In this document: piece after piece, positions 35,695-44,105 of the stretch
How the letters are laid out: each line of letters starts with the position of its first letter
How positions within the stretch are numbered: the first letter of the stretch is position 1
Assembly (NCBI RefSeq): GCF_947489715.1
Contig: NZ_CANLER010000002.1
Coordinates: forward strand, 1-64,000
DNA length: 64,000 bases
Direction: 5' to 3'
Source of the DNA: an uncultured Roseovarius sp.
GTDB lineage: Bacteria; Pseudomonadota; Alphaproteobacteria; Rhodobacterales; Rhodobacteraceae
The notes under the pieces: generated by a model
What the model saw: only the letters and a program-made list of their open reading frames with translations
The model's database searches: none
Told to the model about the DNA's origin: nothing
Program-made: the position numbers and the translations under genes

Positions 35695-38135
35695 GCCCTG
35701 ATCCTTTCGTTCTGCGGATCCCATAGCGGTTGATCCGGCTGCACCACAGCCTTGCATCTCTCACCGTAGATTTCCACCTCAAGCTCGGTCCCCGGCTCCG
35801 CCAGATCGGCCCGGACCATTGCCAACGCGATGCTGGCATTCACCCGATAACCCCAGGCTCCGCTGGTGGTTTCCCCGACCACTTCGTCGCCCTTCCAGAT
35901 CGTCGACATATAGGGCGCGTCAGCCTCCTTGGCGTCAACGATCAGGGTCGAGAATGCCTTGCTGCGTCCTCGTTGTTTTTCGGCCAAAAGGGCGGCCTTA
36001 CCGTTGAAATCCTGCGGCTTGTCGAACTTTACAAACCGATCATGACCACCTTCAAGAAGTGAATAATCCGTGCTCAGGTCGCCTTTCCACGCGCGGTATC
36101 CCTTTTCGATCCGCAGAGAATTGAGCGCATACATTCCAAAAGGTGTCGCCCCCGCGTCAAGAATTGCCTCGTAGATCGCAGGCATCACAGCGTTTTCGGC
36201 ATGCACCTCCCATCCCAGTTCCCCGGCAAAGGAAACCCGGGCAAGAAAGGCTTTCTGGCCGGCAACCGTGCAATGCTGATGCGTCAGCCAACCCAGCGAC
36301 AGGTCGGCGTCGGTCAGCCCTGACAGGATCTCACGCGATTTGGGGCCAGTCACGATCAGCGCCGAACGCTCGGTCGTGGTCTCATTGATCGTCACGCCAT
36401 TGGGAACCGACTGACGCAACAGATCACCGTCATGCCATTGCGCGGTGGCAGCGGTGATCAACACAAAGCTGTCCTCTGCCAGGCGTATGCACGAGAATTC
36501 CGTCAGGATGTGACCCCGGCTATCCGCAACGTACACAAGGTTCATCCGGCCAATCTTGGGCAGGCCACCGGTCACGAAACCGCGTAGCCACTCGTCAGCA
36601 CCCTCGCCCTGCAACCAGAACCGGCTAAAGCCCGGCAGGTCCAGAACGCCACAACCGTCGCGTACCGCTTCACATTCGTCTTTGACGCGCTGTTCCCATG
36701 GGCCGCTACGATTCCACGTCTGGGTGCTTTCCTCGGACGTATCGTCACCCGGCTTGGCAAACCAGTTGGCGCGCTCCCAGCCGTTGTAACTTCCCATCAC
36801 GCCGCCCAATTCGCGTATTTTCGCATCGTTCGGGCTGAGCTTTTTGTCCCGTCCTGCGGGCCATTCATGATGCGGGAAGTGCATTGCATATTCATGGCCA
36901 TAGGTTTCAAGCGCCTTGGCCAGGCAATAATCATGATCGGCGTAGTCCGTGTAACGCCGTGGATCGACCGCCCACATGTCACGTTCTGTTTCGCCATGCA
37001 TGATCCATTCCGACAGCACCTTACCGGCGCCACCCCCCTGCGCGATCCCGAAGGTAAAGCTGTGGCCTTCAAAGGCATTCTTTACACCGGGCATCGGGCC
37101 AATCATTGGCAGTCCGTCAGGCGCATAGGGTATCGGGCCGTTGATATTGCGACCAACACCGGCTTCGCCCAGTAGTGGCATGCGCGCCATCGCGTCTTCG
37201 ATATACCACTCCAGACGTTCCAGATCGTCAGGATAGAGCTGGAAACTGAAATCATGGGGCATCGGATCGTCGGGCGTCACCCAATGCGCCTTGCAGTTCC
37301 GCTCATAAGGGCCAAGGTTCAGCCCACTTTTTTCCTGACGCAGATAATAGGACGTATCCACATCCCGGATCATGGCAACCTTTTTGCCGTTTTCCTTGCT
37401 CCAGGCTTCCAGTTCGGCGATTGGCTCGGTCAGGAAGTATTGGTGCGACATGACCACCATCGGCACCGTGCGCCCGCCGAAGGGTTTGAACATCTCACCC
37501 ACACGCTGCGCGTAATACCCTGCGCAGTTGACAACATACTCACAGCGGATTTCACCTTTCTCGGTTTTGACAATCCACTCGTCGCCATCTTTGTCGAGGC
37601 CGGTTACCGGGCAGAAACGCTCGATCCGACCACCGGCCTGACGCGCCCCCTTGGCCAGCGCTTGCGTCAACTGCGCCGGATCGATGTCACCATCCAGCGG
37701 ATCCCACATGCCACCTTCCAGGTCATGGGTTGCCATGAAGGGATTATATTGGAGAAGCTCTTCTGGCGTGCAGATATCCATCTGAAGGCCCTGATAACGG
37801 CCCATCCCGGCCACGCGCTCGAACTCTTGCATGCGCTCTTTGCTATGTGCCAAACGTATCGAACCGGAGACATGGTAGTTCATCGGATAATCGACGTCTT
37901 CACCCAATGTGCGATACATTTCGGCCGAGTAGCGCTGCATGTTCATGATCGCCCAGGAACCGGCAAAGTTGGGCACATTGCCCGCCGCATGCCAGGTCGA
38001 ACCCGCTGTCAACTCGTTCTTTTCCAGCAGGATGCAGTCTTTCCAGCCGGCTTTGGCCAGATGATACAGGGTCGAGGTGCCCACGACGCCGCCGCCGATG
38101 ATCACCACGCGGGCTGTTGATGGAAGGTCAGCCAT
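35691..38135 (-). CDS. Dimethylglycine dehydrogenase-like FAD/GcvT protein
   Basis: The 814-residue protein has an N-terminal FAD domain (VVIIGGGVVGTSTLYHL) and a C-terminal GcvT domain (GWERANWFAKPGDD, NSLRIEKGYRAWKGDL). The GSTWHAAGN motif near 45 carries the His for covalent FAD. The product would oxidise an N-methyl group of dimethylglycine or a related amine. It is only distantly similar to the copy at 30078-32525, sharing the same order of motifs, so ancient paralogy is likelier than recent duplication. It lies between the Gfa genes and the coupled MDR dehydrogenase. Confidence 0.9.
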   Translation of the reverse strand: MADLPSTARVVIIGGGVVGTSTLYHLAKAGWKDCILLEKNELTAGSTWHAAGNVPNFAGSWAIMNMQRYSAEMYRTLGEDVDYPMNYHVSGSIRLAHSKERMQEFERVAGMGRYQGLQMDICTPEELLQYNPFMATHDLEGGMWDPLDGDIDPAQLTQALAKGARQAGGRIERFCPVTGLDKDGDEWIVKTEKGEIRCEYVVNCAGYYAQRVGEMFKPFGGRTVPMVVMSHQYFLTEPIAELEAWSKENGKKVAMIRDVDTSYYLRQEKSGLNLGPYERNCKAHWVTPDDPMPHDFSFQLYPDDLERLEWYIEDAMARMPLLGEAGVGRNINGPIPYAPDGLPMIGPMPGVKNAFEGHSFTFGIAQGGGAGKVLSEWIMHGETERDMWAVDPRRYTDYADHDYCLAKALETYGHEYAMHFPHHEWPAGRDKKLSPNDAKIRELGGVMGSYNGWERANWFAKPGDDTSEESTQTWNRSGPWEQRVKDECEAVRDGCGVLDLPGFSRFWLQGEGADEWLRGFVTGGLPKIGRMNLVYVADSRGHILTEFSCIRLAEDSFVLITAATAQWHDGDLLRQSVPNGVTINETTTERSALIVTGPKSREILSGLTDADLSLGWLTHQHCTVAGQKAFLARVSFAGELGWEVHAENAVMPAIYEAILDAGATPFGMYALNSLRIEKGYRAWKGDLSTDYSLLEGGHDRFVKFDKPQDFNGKAALLAEKQRGRSKAFSTLIVDAKEADAPYMSTIWKGDEVVGETTSGAWGYRVNASIALAMVRADLAEPGTELEVEIYGERCKAVVQPDQPLWDPQNERIRA

Positions 38136-38203
38136 TTTTTGGTCTCCGTTGTTCTAGTGTTCGATGTTTCATTGTTCGGTCTGATCTGGCGGTGCGATGC
38201 CAG

Positions 38204-38581
38204 TCAGGATTTTTCATGTTGTGGCAGGCCATCGGCGATCTCGTAATAGTCACCTTTGTCTGCAACAAAGATATGGCTCTCTAGCCTGATGCCGGTCGGT
38301 TCCGTCAGCGCCCCAAGCGAAAAGCTGATCGCGTCTTCGTCATGCGCTTTCCAGAACAGGAACGATCCGCAATTTGGGCAAAACCCGCGTTTTGCGGTCG
38401 CGCTGGCCTCGTACCATTTTATCGGGCCGACAATGATAAAATCGCTTTCCGCGGCGCTGGACGAGGCCCAGTGATGCCCCGATTGCTTGCGACACTGGCC
38501 ACAATGACAGGCGGTCGCCCGGCCCAGGGGGCCATTAACGGTAAAACTGACGTCTCCGCAAAGGCAATTTCCTGCGATCAT
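38204..38581 (-). CDS. GFA family protein (Gfa-like, zinc-binding), copy 2
   Basis: The 125-residue protein has the Gfa zinc ligands CLCG, CHCGQC and CPNCGS. Family members include glutathione-dependent formaldehyde-activating enzyme, but most are uncharacterised. It overlaps the next GFA gene (38578-38967) in an ATGA and ends 68 nt before the DMGDH start. Because demethylation of dimethylglycine can release formaldehyde, a role in formaldehyde handling is plausible. It shares the ending GDYYxIADGLPQH with its neighbour. Confidence 0.9.
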   Translation of the reverse strand: MIAGNCLCGDVSFTVNGPLGRATACHCGQCRKQSGHHWASSSAAESDFIIVGPIKWYEASATAKRGFCPNCGSFLFWKAHDEDAISFSLGALTEPTGIRLESHIFVADKGDYYEIADGLPQHEKS

Positions 38582-38967
38582 GATGTCTCTCCCTTATGCT
38601 GCGGCAATCCATCGGCGATGTCATAATAATCGCCCTTGAAATCCACCCAGTAATGTCCTGAAAGAGCCAGCCCCTCGGTGCTGTCCAGCGCGGCCATGGC
38701 AACCATCACCGTCGGCCCTTCATTCGTGCGCCAGAACAAGGTTGATCCACAGTCGCGGCAAAATCCACGCGCTGCGAACTCGCTGGACCTGTACCATGCC
38801 AACCCGTCTTCGCGCGAAAACCGCAGCGCTTTTTTCGGTGCGGCCACGGCGCTGAAGTAATGCCCCGACTGCTGGCGGCACTGTTTGCAATGGCAGGTGA
38901 TCGGATCCTCCGACACCGCGTCGATGGTAAAGTCCACTGCACCACACAGGCAAATTCCGCGGCGCAT
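38578..38967 (-). CDS. GFA family protein (Gfa-like, zinc-binding), copy 1
   Basis: The 129-residue protein has the same metal pattern (CLCG, CHCKQC, CRDCGS) and ending (GDYYDIADGLPQH) as the following gene, so the two are a tandem pair from duplication with clear divergence in between. ATG 38967 is the first Met before the CLCG motif. It lies 2 nt after the LysE gene and overlaps copy 2 by 4 nt. The pair may form a heteromer or differ in substrate. Confidence 0.88.
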   Translation of the reverse strand: MRRGICLCGAVDFTIDAVSEDPITCHCKQCRQQSGHYFSAVAAPKKALRFSREDGLAWYRSSEFAARGFCRDCGSTLFWRTNEGPTVMVAMAALDSTEGLALSGHYWVDFKGDYYDIADGLPQHKGETS

Positions 38968-38969
38968 GT

Positions 38970-39587
38970 TCAGGCTCTCCCCGGTGTGGTGGCGCTGCCA
39001 AGCACCACGCCGTAGATAATGAAGCACGAGGCCAACGCCCGCCGCAGCCAGACATTGAACACAGCCCCCAATGCCGCCCGGCCCAGTCCGGCACCAAGCG
39101 CAGTGTAGGCCACATAGCTCAGCGCGGTGAGGCTTAGCGCGGTCGGAAAGATCACCCACATTTGCTGACCGATGGGCACGTCCGGCTGGACGAACTGACT
39201 GAAGGCAGCCAGATACCCGGCCACGCTTTTGGGGTTTATCGTGGCAATAACCAAGGCCCGCCAATAAACTGAGCCTTGCGGCGCATCCACCGTCACCATC
39301 CGTCGCGCCATGATCCAACCACGCACACCCAGATAGATCAAAAATGCCGCTCCAAGCAGTTTCAATGCCTGAAACGCTGCGGGTGAGGCGATGATCAGCG
39401 CCGTGACCCCAAGCGCCGAGAGCGTCAGGAAAAGCGTTGCCTGGGTCAGGATCGCCAGCACTGCCCAAAGGCCGCGGCGAAATCCGATCGTTATGCCATT
39501 GGTGATGCAATTGACCGCATTGGGTCCGGGTGTTGTCACGAAAACCACCCAGAATAGCGCGAATATGTTCCACCCTTCCCAGCTCAT
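38970..39587 (-). CDS. LysE family amino-acid exporter
   Basis: This 205-residue inner-membrane protein has about six hydrophobic segments. The LysE/RhtB signature VTTPGPNAVNCI is near the N-terminus, with LGAAFLIYLGVRGW and NPKSVAGYLAAF further on. LysE proteins export basic or other amino acids and derivatives. It starts 4 nt after the XRE-cupin regulator stop and is followed 2 nt later by a GFA gene, so it is inside the methylated-amine operon. Export of excess glycine, methionine or a toxic amine is an inference. Confidence 0.92.
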   Translation of the reverse strand: MSWEGWNIFALFWVVFVTTPGPNAVNCITNGITIGFRRGLWAVLAILTQATLFLTLSALGVTALIIASPAAFQALKLLGAAFLIYLGVRGWIMARRMVTVDAPQGSVYWRALVIATINPKSVAGYLAAFSQFVQPDVPIGQQMWVIFPTALSLTALSYVAYTALGAGLGRAALGAVFNVWLRRALASCFIIYGVVLGSATTPGRA

Positions 39588-39591
39588 GAAA

Positions 39592-40164
39592 TCAATACAC
39601 CGGTGGGGCGATCACCCAGATGGCAACCGCCGGGTCGTCATAGGGGTTGATCCATTCGTGAGGCTCGCCTCGAATACGGAAACTGTCGCCGGGATTGATG
39701 ATGTAGGTCGTCCCACCGATCATCAGATCCAATTTGCCAGATATCAAGAAACCGACTTCCTGCGTTGGTCGCGTAATGATCTCACCAGCGCGGCTTTTCG
39801 GTGCGAAGGTCGAATGCACCATTTCGAAATCATCCGTCAGGTCGGGCGAAAGCAACTCTTCGATCAGGCCACCTTCGCCAGTTCCAATCTGTCGTCGCGC
39901 TCCTTGACGCACCACAAATCCTGTCTCACTTGCAGCACTTGTAGTCTGCCCGAAAAGCATTGAAATCGGCACATCAAGAGCTGCTGCGATCGCCCGCAGG
40001 TCATTGATCGACGGTTCGGATTTATCGCGCTCGACCTGGCTCAGCCAACCCACGGATCGACCCAATCGTTCTGACAGCTCACTCAGTGTTACGCCGCGCA
40101 CTTTGCGCAAAGCACGCAAGTCAGCCCCGAGGGTTCGCGAAGAAGCAATATCTGACTGGTGCAT
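39592..40164 (-). CDS. XRE-family regulator with cupin domain
   Basis: The 190-residue regulator has an N-terminal HTH_3 (residues 15-65, LSELSERLGRSVGWLSQVERDKSEPS) and a C-terminal cupin (about 115-185, VGFLISGKLDLMIGG and GDSFRIRGEPHEW). This class (as in PuuR or SutR) senses small molecules through the cupin. It is the first gene of the operon with LysE, two GFA genes and DMGDH, and probably controls it. A 7-bp inverted repeat at 40265-40285 lies about 100 bp upstream. Confidence 0.93.
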   Translation of the reverse strand: MHQSDIASSRTLGADLRALRKVRGVTLSELSERLGRSVGWLSQVERDKSEPSINDLRAIAAALDVPISMLFGQTTSAASETGFVVRQGARRQIGTGEGGLIEELLSPDLTDDFEMVHSTFAPKSRAGEIITRPTQEVGFLISGKLDLMIGGTTYIINPGDSFRIRGEPHEWINPYDDPAVAIWVIAPPVY

Positions 40165-40264
40165 CGGTCGGGTCTCTGAGAATCACGGCGATGAAAAATT
40201 GTACCGTATTTTCACGATGCCTCGAATCAGTGAAATTTCAAAGCTTTTTTTCATGCGCGCAGAG

Positions 40265-40285
40265 CGGAATCGGCGTTTGATTCCG
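40265..40285. promoter_or_regulatory. Perfect 7-bp inverted repeat, candidate operator
   Basis: CGGAATC and GATTCCG flank a 7-nt spacer. It lies about 100 bp upstream of the XRE-cupin start on the minus strand, a sensible position for an operator bound by that regulator or another. No second copy was seen. Confidence 0.35.
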
Positions 40286-40446
40286 ATAATCCTTTCGCGC
40301 AATCCCCTCAATTCAGGCATATGACGCCGCGTCACATCGCCCAAATCGGCAAAAGGTAAGGTTTTCCTAACTTGGCAGGCTCCCGAAAAACCCCCAACGA
40401 GCGCGAATTACCACTCACGGACGCTTGCCCAAAAGGCACGTCGCCC

Positions 40447-40473
40447 ATCGCCCCGGGGTCGCCTCGGGGCGAT
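40447..40473 (-). terminator. Hairpin after fRMsr gene
   Basis: A perfect 9-bp stem (40447-40455 with 40465-40473) and 9-nt loop lie 8 nt beyond the stop at 40481. A short CCTTTT tract follows on the minus strand. It is a probable terminator of moderate strength. Confidence 0.6.
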
Positions 40474-40480
40474 ACGCTCC

Positions 40481-40933
40481 TTATTTTGCAAATACCTGAT
40501 CCAGAATAGTGCGTAGGGAAACAGCGTCGTCCTGCGTGAATGCGTCAGGTTGATCACTGTCAATGTCCAGCACCGCCAGCAATTCACCGGTCCTGTTCCA
40601 AACAGGCAGCACGATTTCTGATCGGGTCGAGCTGGCACAGGCTATGTGATCCGGGAAGGCATCGACATCCGCAATCAATTGCACCTCTCCGGTTCGGGCC
40701 GCCGCGCCGCAAACTCCCCGGGAAAAAGGAATGACAAGACAGCCATGCCCGCCCTGATATGGACCGATCTTCAAAAGCTCCGGACCGACCACCCGATAAA
40801 ACCCTGTCCAGTCAAAACGGTCATCCGCATGATGCACTTCACAAACAACCGTTGCCATCAAGGCCACGACATCGTCTTCGCCTTCGGTCAGGGCAGCGAT
40901 GGATTTGTTCAGGGCATCATAATCTGCGCGCAT
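40481..40933 (-). CDS. Free methionine-(R)-sulfoxide reductase (GAF domain)
   Basis: The 150-residue GAF protein has the fRMsr motifs IGPYQGGHGC, RGVCGAA and HIACASSTRSEIV. Cys65, Cys75 and Cys99 keep the 10- and 24-residue spacing of the reactive Cys in E. coli fRMsr (YebR). The enzyme reduces free methionine-R-sulfoxide in the cytosol as part of oxidative-stress repair. It is separated from the membrane-protein gene on the same strand by 28 nt. Confidence 0.9.
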   Translation of the reverse strand: MRADYDALNKSIAALTEGEDDVVALMATVVCEVHHADDRFDWTGFYRVVGPELLKIGPYQGGHGCLVIPFSRGVCGAAARTGEVQLIADVDAFPDHIACASSTRSEIVLPVWNRTGELLAVLDIDSDQPDAFTQDDAVSLRTILDQVFAK

Positions 40934-40961
40934 CTTTGGCCAGCCTCAAGATCGGTACGCC

Positions 40962-41333
40962 TCAGACCGGCGCACCACGGCGGCGTTTAAACACGATCAC
41001 CAAGACCGCCGCAATGGCCAGTTGTCCGGCGATCACCGCCGGCCAAATCAGGGCAAATTGTGCATCGAAATACTTGTGCGGCCCAAAAGAAACAGCTGCC
41101 GCGAATGCCGCCAGCACCGCAAGCCCCCGCCCCATGCGCGTTTGCCCCAACATCAGCGCCGCCACGGATGCAGACAGTGCCATCCCAATAAACGGTGCAA
41201 TTCCAAAAAGCGGCGTGGCCTCTGGTGGATGCGGCATCACTTGCGCGTAAAGCGACCCAAGCATGACAAGCTGTAACACGATCAACGTAGCTAAAGCAGC
41301 CTGCATTCCAGCGATGTTTCTCTGATCGGTCAT
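40962..41333 (-). CDS. Small integral membrane protein
   Basis: The 123-residue protein has four predicted transmembrane helices (about 8-28, 38-58, 63-82, 96-115) and a basic C-terminus (FKRRRG). ATG 41333 is chosen since the longer frame would run through the operator region shared with the divergent TetR gene. The two genes face each other over 91 bp containing two copies of a likely operator, so this is the probable target of that regulator. The role is unknown; a transporter accessory or drug-resistance link is possible from the TetR pairing only. Confidence 0.75.
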   Translation of the reverse strand: MTDQRNIAGMQAALATLIVLQLVMLGSLYAQVMPHPPEATPLFGIAPFIGMALSASVAALMLGQTRMGRGLAVLAAFAAAVSFGPHKYFDAQFALIWPAVIAGQLAIAAVLVIVFKRRRGAPV

Positions 41334-41346
41334 ACTGCCGCTCCAA

Positions 41347-41398
41347 TATCCGTACCAATATGTACACCTTGCATTATCCGTAATGATATGTACGGATA
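41347..41398. promoter_or_regulatory. Two operator copies in the TetR divergent promoter
   Basis: Two near-identical sites share ATCCGTA-N3-ATATGTAC: one at 41348-41365 and one within 41375-41398. The second also forms a perfect 8-bp inverted repeat, TATCCGTA and TACGGATA with an 8-nt spacer. They lie between the divergent membrane-protein and TetR genes, as expected for TetR autoregulation. Confidence 0.75.
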
Positions 41399-41424
41399 CA
41401 GTCAAGAGCCAAAATGAGGTGATG

Positions 41425-42021
41425 ATGAAGCATGACAAGAGATCAGCGCGTATGTTGCAAATCGAAGAGGCCGCCTATGTCCTTATTCAGGAAAAAGGCT
41501 ATGCCAGCACCTCGATGCTGAACATTGCCAAGCGCGCCAAAGCTTCCAATGAGACGCTTTATAATTGGTATGGCGACAAGCTTGGCCTGTTTCACAGCAT
41601 GGTGGAAAGCAATGCCAAAAAGGTCAGTAGCGTCTTGCAGGAAGCCATCGAGAAGAATGCTGATCCGATTGAGACGCTGGTGCTTTTCGGCACGGCGTTG
41701 CTTGAGATGCTGACAGGGGACCGCGCCGTCGCCCTTAATCGCGCTGCGGCAGCTGATGCAAGCGGCACGTTGGGCAAAGCGCTGGCGATTGCGGGGCGCG
41801 ATGCCGTCGCCCCCCTGATCGGAAGAACTTTAGAACAAGCAAAACAGGCAGGAGCGCTGCGTTTCAGCGACACTCAATCCGCCACCGAACTCTACCTCAA
41901 TCTGTTGATCGGCGACATGCAACTGCGCTGCGTCACAGGGCAGATTGCCCCCCCAAACGCGACTGCCCGATCCGCACGCGCATATCGGGCAGCGACTTTG
42001 TTACAAAAGCTACTGGATTAG
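41425..42021 (+). CDS. TetR/AcrR-family transcriptional regulator
   Basis: The 198-residue regulator has an N-terminal HTH (about 10-55, AKRAKASNETLYNWYGDKLGLF) and a helical ligand-binding C-terminus of the AcrR/TetR_C_7 type. Upstream in-frame ATG 41422 is equally possible; GAGGT at 41416-41420 spaces better with 41425. It faces a small membrane-protein gene across two operator copies and runs convergently into the thiolase gene with only 1 nt between stops. The ligand is unknown. Confidence 0.92.
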   Translation: MKHDKRSARMLQIEEAAYVLIQEKGYASTSMLNIAKRAKASNETLYNWYGDKLGLFHSMVESNAKKVSSVLQEAIEKNADPIETLVLFGTALLEMLTGDRAVALNRAAAADASGTLGKALAIAGRDAVAPLIGRTLEQAKQAGALRFSDTQSATELYLNLLIGDMQLRCVTGQIAPPNATARSARAYRAATLLQKLLD

Positions 42022-42022
42022 A

Positions 42023-43195
42023 TCAGACCAGCTCGATCGCGATCGCCGTACCTTCACCGCCCCCGATGCAGATGGCCGCAACACCGCGTTTCAACCCGCG
42101 TTTTTCCAAAGCGTTCAGCAATGTCACCATGATACGCGCGCCCGACGCACCGATCGGGTGACCCAACGCGCAAGCTCCGCCATTCACGTTCACCTTGTCC
42201 CGCGATAATCCCATCTCGTGCATGAAGGCCATGGGCACGACGGCAAAGGCTTCGTTGACCTCCCACAGATCAACGTCACCCTTGGACCAGCCAATTGATT
42301 TTAATAATTTTTGCGCCGCAGGGACCGGTGCGGTGGTAAACCAACCGGGCGCCTGCGCATGGCTGGCATGACCCATGATCCGGGCCCGTATTTTCAAACC
42401 CTGCGCCTTGGCCGCTTGGGCCGAAGCCAGGACAAGCGCCGCTGCCCCATCCGAGATCGAGCTGGCATTGGCCGCGGTCACAGTACCCTCTTTATGGAAT
42501 GCAGGCTTCAGTTGCGGGATTTTTTCGGGACGCGCCTTGCCTGGTTGTTCATCCTCGGAAATCACGATCTCCCCCTTGCGGGTCGCGATCGTAACCGGTG
42601 CGATCTCTCCCTCGAAAGCCCCCGATTTCTGCGCCGCAAGCGCACCATCCAACGATCCAATGGTATATTCGTCCTGGGCTTCGCGGGTGAACTGGTATTT
42701 TTCGGCGCAATCCTCGGCAAAAGTGCCCATCAGGCGGCCCTTGTCATAGGCATCTTCGAGCCCGTCCAGGAACATATGATCCTTGACCTCCGCGTGACCG
42801 ATCCGGGCGCCACCGCGCATTTTGGGCAACATATAGGGCGCGTTCGACATGCTCTCCATCCCGCCTGCAATCATCGTGTCAGCGTGGCCCAGAGCGATCT
42901 GATCAAACCCCATCATTGCAGCCTTCATGCCGGATCCACACATCTTGTTCAGCGTCGTGGCCGGCACGTCCTCCCCCAAACCGCCAGCGAAACCTGCCTG
43001 TCGCGCAGGCGCCTGCCCTTGGCCAGCGGGCAGAACACAGCCCATCAATACCTCATCAACGCTTGCCGCTCCGGCATCGGCCAGCGCCGCCTTGATCGCC
43101 GCGCCGCCCAACACGGCGGCGTCCACTCCGTCGAAATCGCCCTGAAACCCACCCATCGGTGTGCGCGCGGCCCCGGCTATGACAACTTCCTTCAT
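42023..43195 (-). CDS. Acetyl-CoA C-acetyltransferase (thiolase)
   Basis: The 390-residue thiolase has the nucleophile Cys86 in NKMCGSGM, the NVNGGACALGHPIGASGA element, and the second active-site Cys in AAICIGGGEG. It interconverts two acetyl-CoA and acetoacetyl-CoA, in polyhydroxybutyrate synthesis or ketone/fatty-acid breakdown. No phaB or phaC is adjacent, so the pathway cannot be decided. GAGGATA precedes ATG 43195. Its stop lies 1 nt from that of the convergent TetR gene. Confidence 0.95.
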   Translation of the reverse strand: MKEVVIAGAARTPMGGFQGDFDGVDAAVLGGAAIKAALADAGAASVDEVLMGCVLPAGQGQAPARQAGFAGGLGEDVPATTLNKMCGSGMKAAMMGFDQIALGHADTMIAGGMESMSNAPYMLPKMRGGARIGHAEVKDHMFLDGLEDAYDKGRLMGTFAEDCAEKYQFTREAQDEYTIGSLDGALAAQKSGAFEGEIAPVTIATRKGEIVISEDEQPGKARPEKIPQLKPAFHKEGTVTAANASSISDGAAALVLASAQAAKAQGLKIRARIMGHASHAQAPGWFTTAPVPAAQKLLKSIGWSKGDVDLWEVNEAFAVVPMAFMHEMGLSRDKVNVNGGACALGHPIGASGARIMVTLLNALEKRGLKRGVAAICIGGGEGTAIAIELV

Positions 43196-43289
43196 CGGAT
43201 ATCCTCCTGAATTTTAGGCATCTGCATACCGAATGGTAACGAATGCAGTCTAGCCTCAGTGGTACTACTACTTACCATGCGAGGGCGCT

Positions 43290-43628
43290 ATGGATCTGCA
43301 AACCACCATTCACGAGTCAATCAATGTCATCACCGTTAACGCCGAGCGCATAGATGCCTCGGTCGCGATACAATTCAAAGATGCGATGCGCGCCGTGACG
43401 GATGACGGGCCTGACCACATGGTTCTTGATCTCGGACAGGTGGCATTTGTCGATTCCAGCGGGTTGGGGGCCATTGTCGCGGCGATGAAACAGATGGGCA
43501 AGGATCGTAAACTGGATCTGGCGGCGTTGACGCCGGATGTGGCAAAGGTTTTTCGGCTGACACGAATGGATACTGTTTTCGACATTCACGAAAACGTCCA
43601 ACAGGCAGCCCCACGCGCCGCTGGCTGA
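43290..43628 (+). CDS. STAS-domain anti-sigma factor antagonist
   Basis: The 112-residue STAS protein has the phosphorylatable Ser region VDSSGLGAIVAAM (Ser56/57), as in SpoIIAA/RsbV. In that family the unphosphorylated form binds the anti-sigma kinase and frees a sigma factor or other partner. It is followed 36 nt later by a matching RsbW-like kinase gene, so a partner-switching module is likely. No sigma factor or phosphatase gene is in view. Confidence 0.92.
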   Translation: MDLQTTIHESINVITVNAERIDASVAIQFKDAMRAVTDDGPDHMVLDLGQVAFVDSSGLGAIVAAMKQMGKDRKLDLAALTPDVAKVFRLTRMDTVFDIHENVQQAAPRAAG

Positions 43629-43664
43629 CACAGTTTTTCGGACGGTTTCCAGTCGGAGGCGGCA

Positions 43665-44105
43665 GTGGAATTCAGAACCAACCAACATGGGTTTTCCATC
43701 TCCACGATCGGAAACGAGCGGTCCGTACGCGAAGCGCTTGCCAAAACGCGTAGTGCGTTGGGCGATAGCGGTATCAGCGATGATCTCTGCTCAACCGTTG
43801 AAATCGCATTGGCCGAAGCGTTGAACAACATTGCTGAGCACGCATATGCCACCACTACCCCAGGCCCGCTCGAAATAGCAGCATTACTCGGGCCCGACGG
43901 GCTTGAATTCAATTTGCGCGACCGTGGTAACGCGCTGCCGGGTCTGACACTGCCCGAAGGAAAATTACCTGAAAGGGACGTACCGCTCGACGATCTGCCT
44001 GAGGGCGGGTTTGGATGGTTCCTTCTGCGCAACCTCGCAGAATCACTCACCTATAAACGAGAGAATGGCGAAAACTGCCTGACATTGGTGTTTGCGCAAA
44101 AATAA
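43665..44105 (+). CDS. RsbW-like anti-sigma factor/serine kinase (HATPase)
   Basis: The 146-residue protein has a GHKL ATPase fold with an N-box EALNNIAEHAY (51-61) and a G-box GGFGWFLLRNLAE near 115. Such proteins phosphorylate their STAS partner and sequester a target. The start is GTG 43665 behind GGAGG at 5 nt, and no ATG is better placed. It pairs with the STAS gene just upstream. Its usual sigma target is not nearby. Confidence 0.88.
   Translation: MEFRTNQHGFSISTIGNERSVREALAKTRSALGDSGISDDLCSTVEIALAEALNNIAEHAYATTTPGPLEIAALLGPDGLEFNLRDRGNALPGLTLPEGKLPERDVPLDDLPEGGFGWFLLRNLAESLTYKRENGENCLTLVFAQK

Larger units (their letters stand above)
40165..40480. other. Intergenic region between XRE-cupin regulator and fRMsr gene
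   Basis: This 316-bp stretch has no convincing gene. It holds the promoter region of the XRE-cupin operon, a 21-bp palindrome (40265-40285), and a hairpin at 40447-40473 after the fRMsr stop. I see nothing else. Confidence 0.6.
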
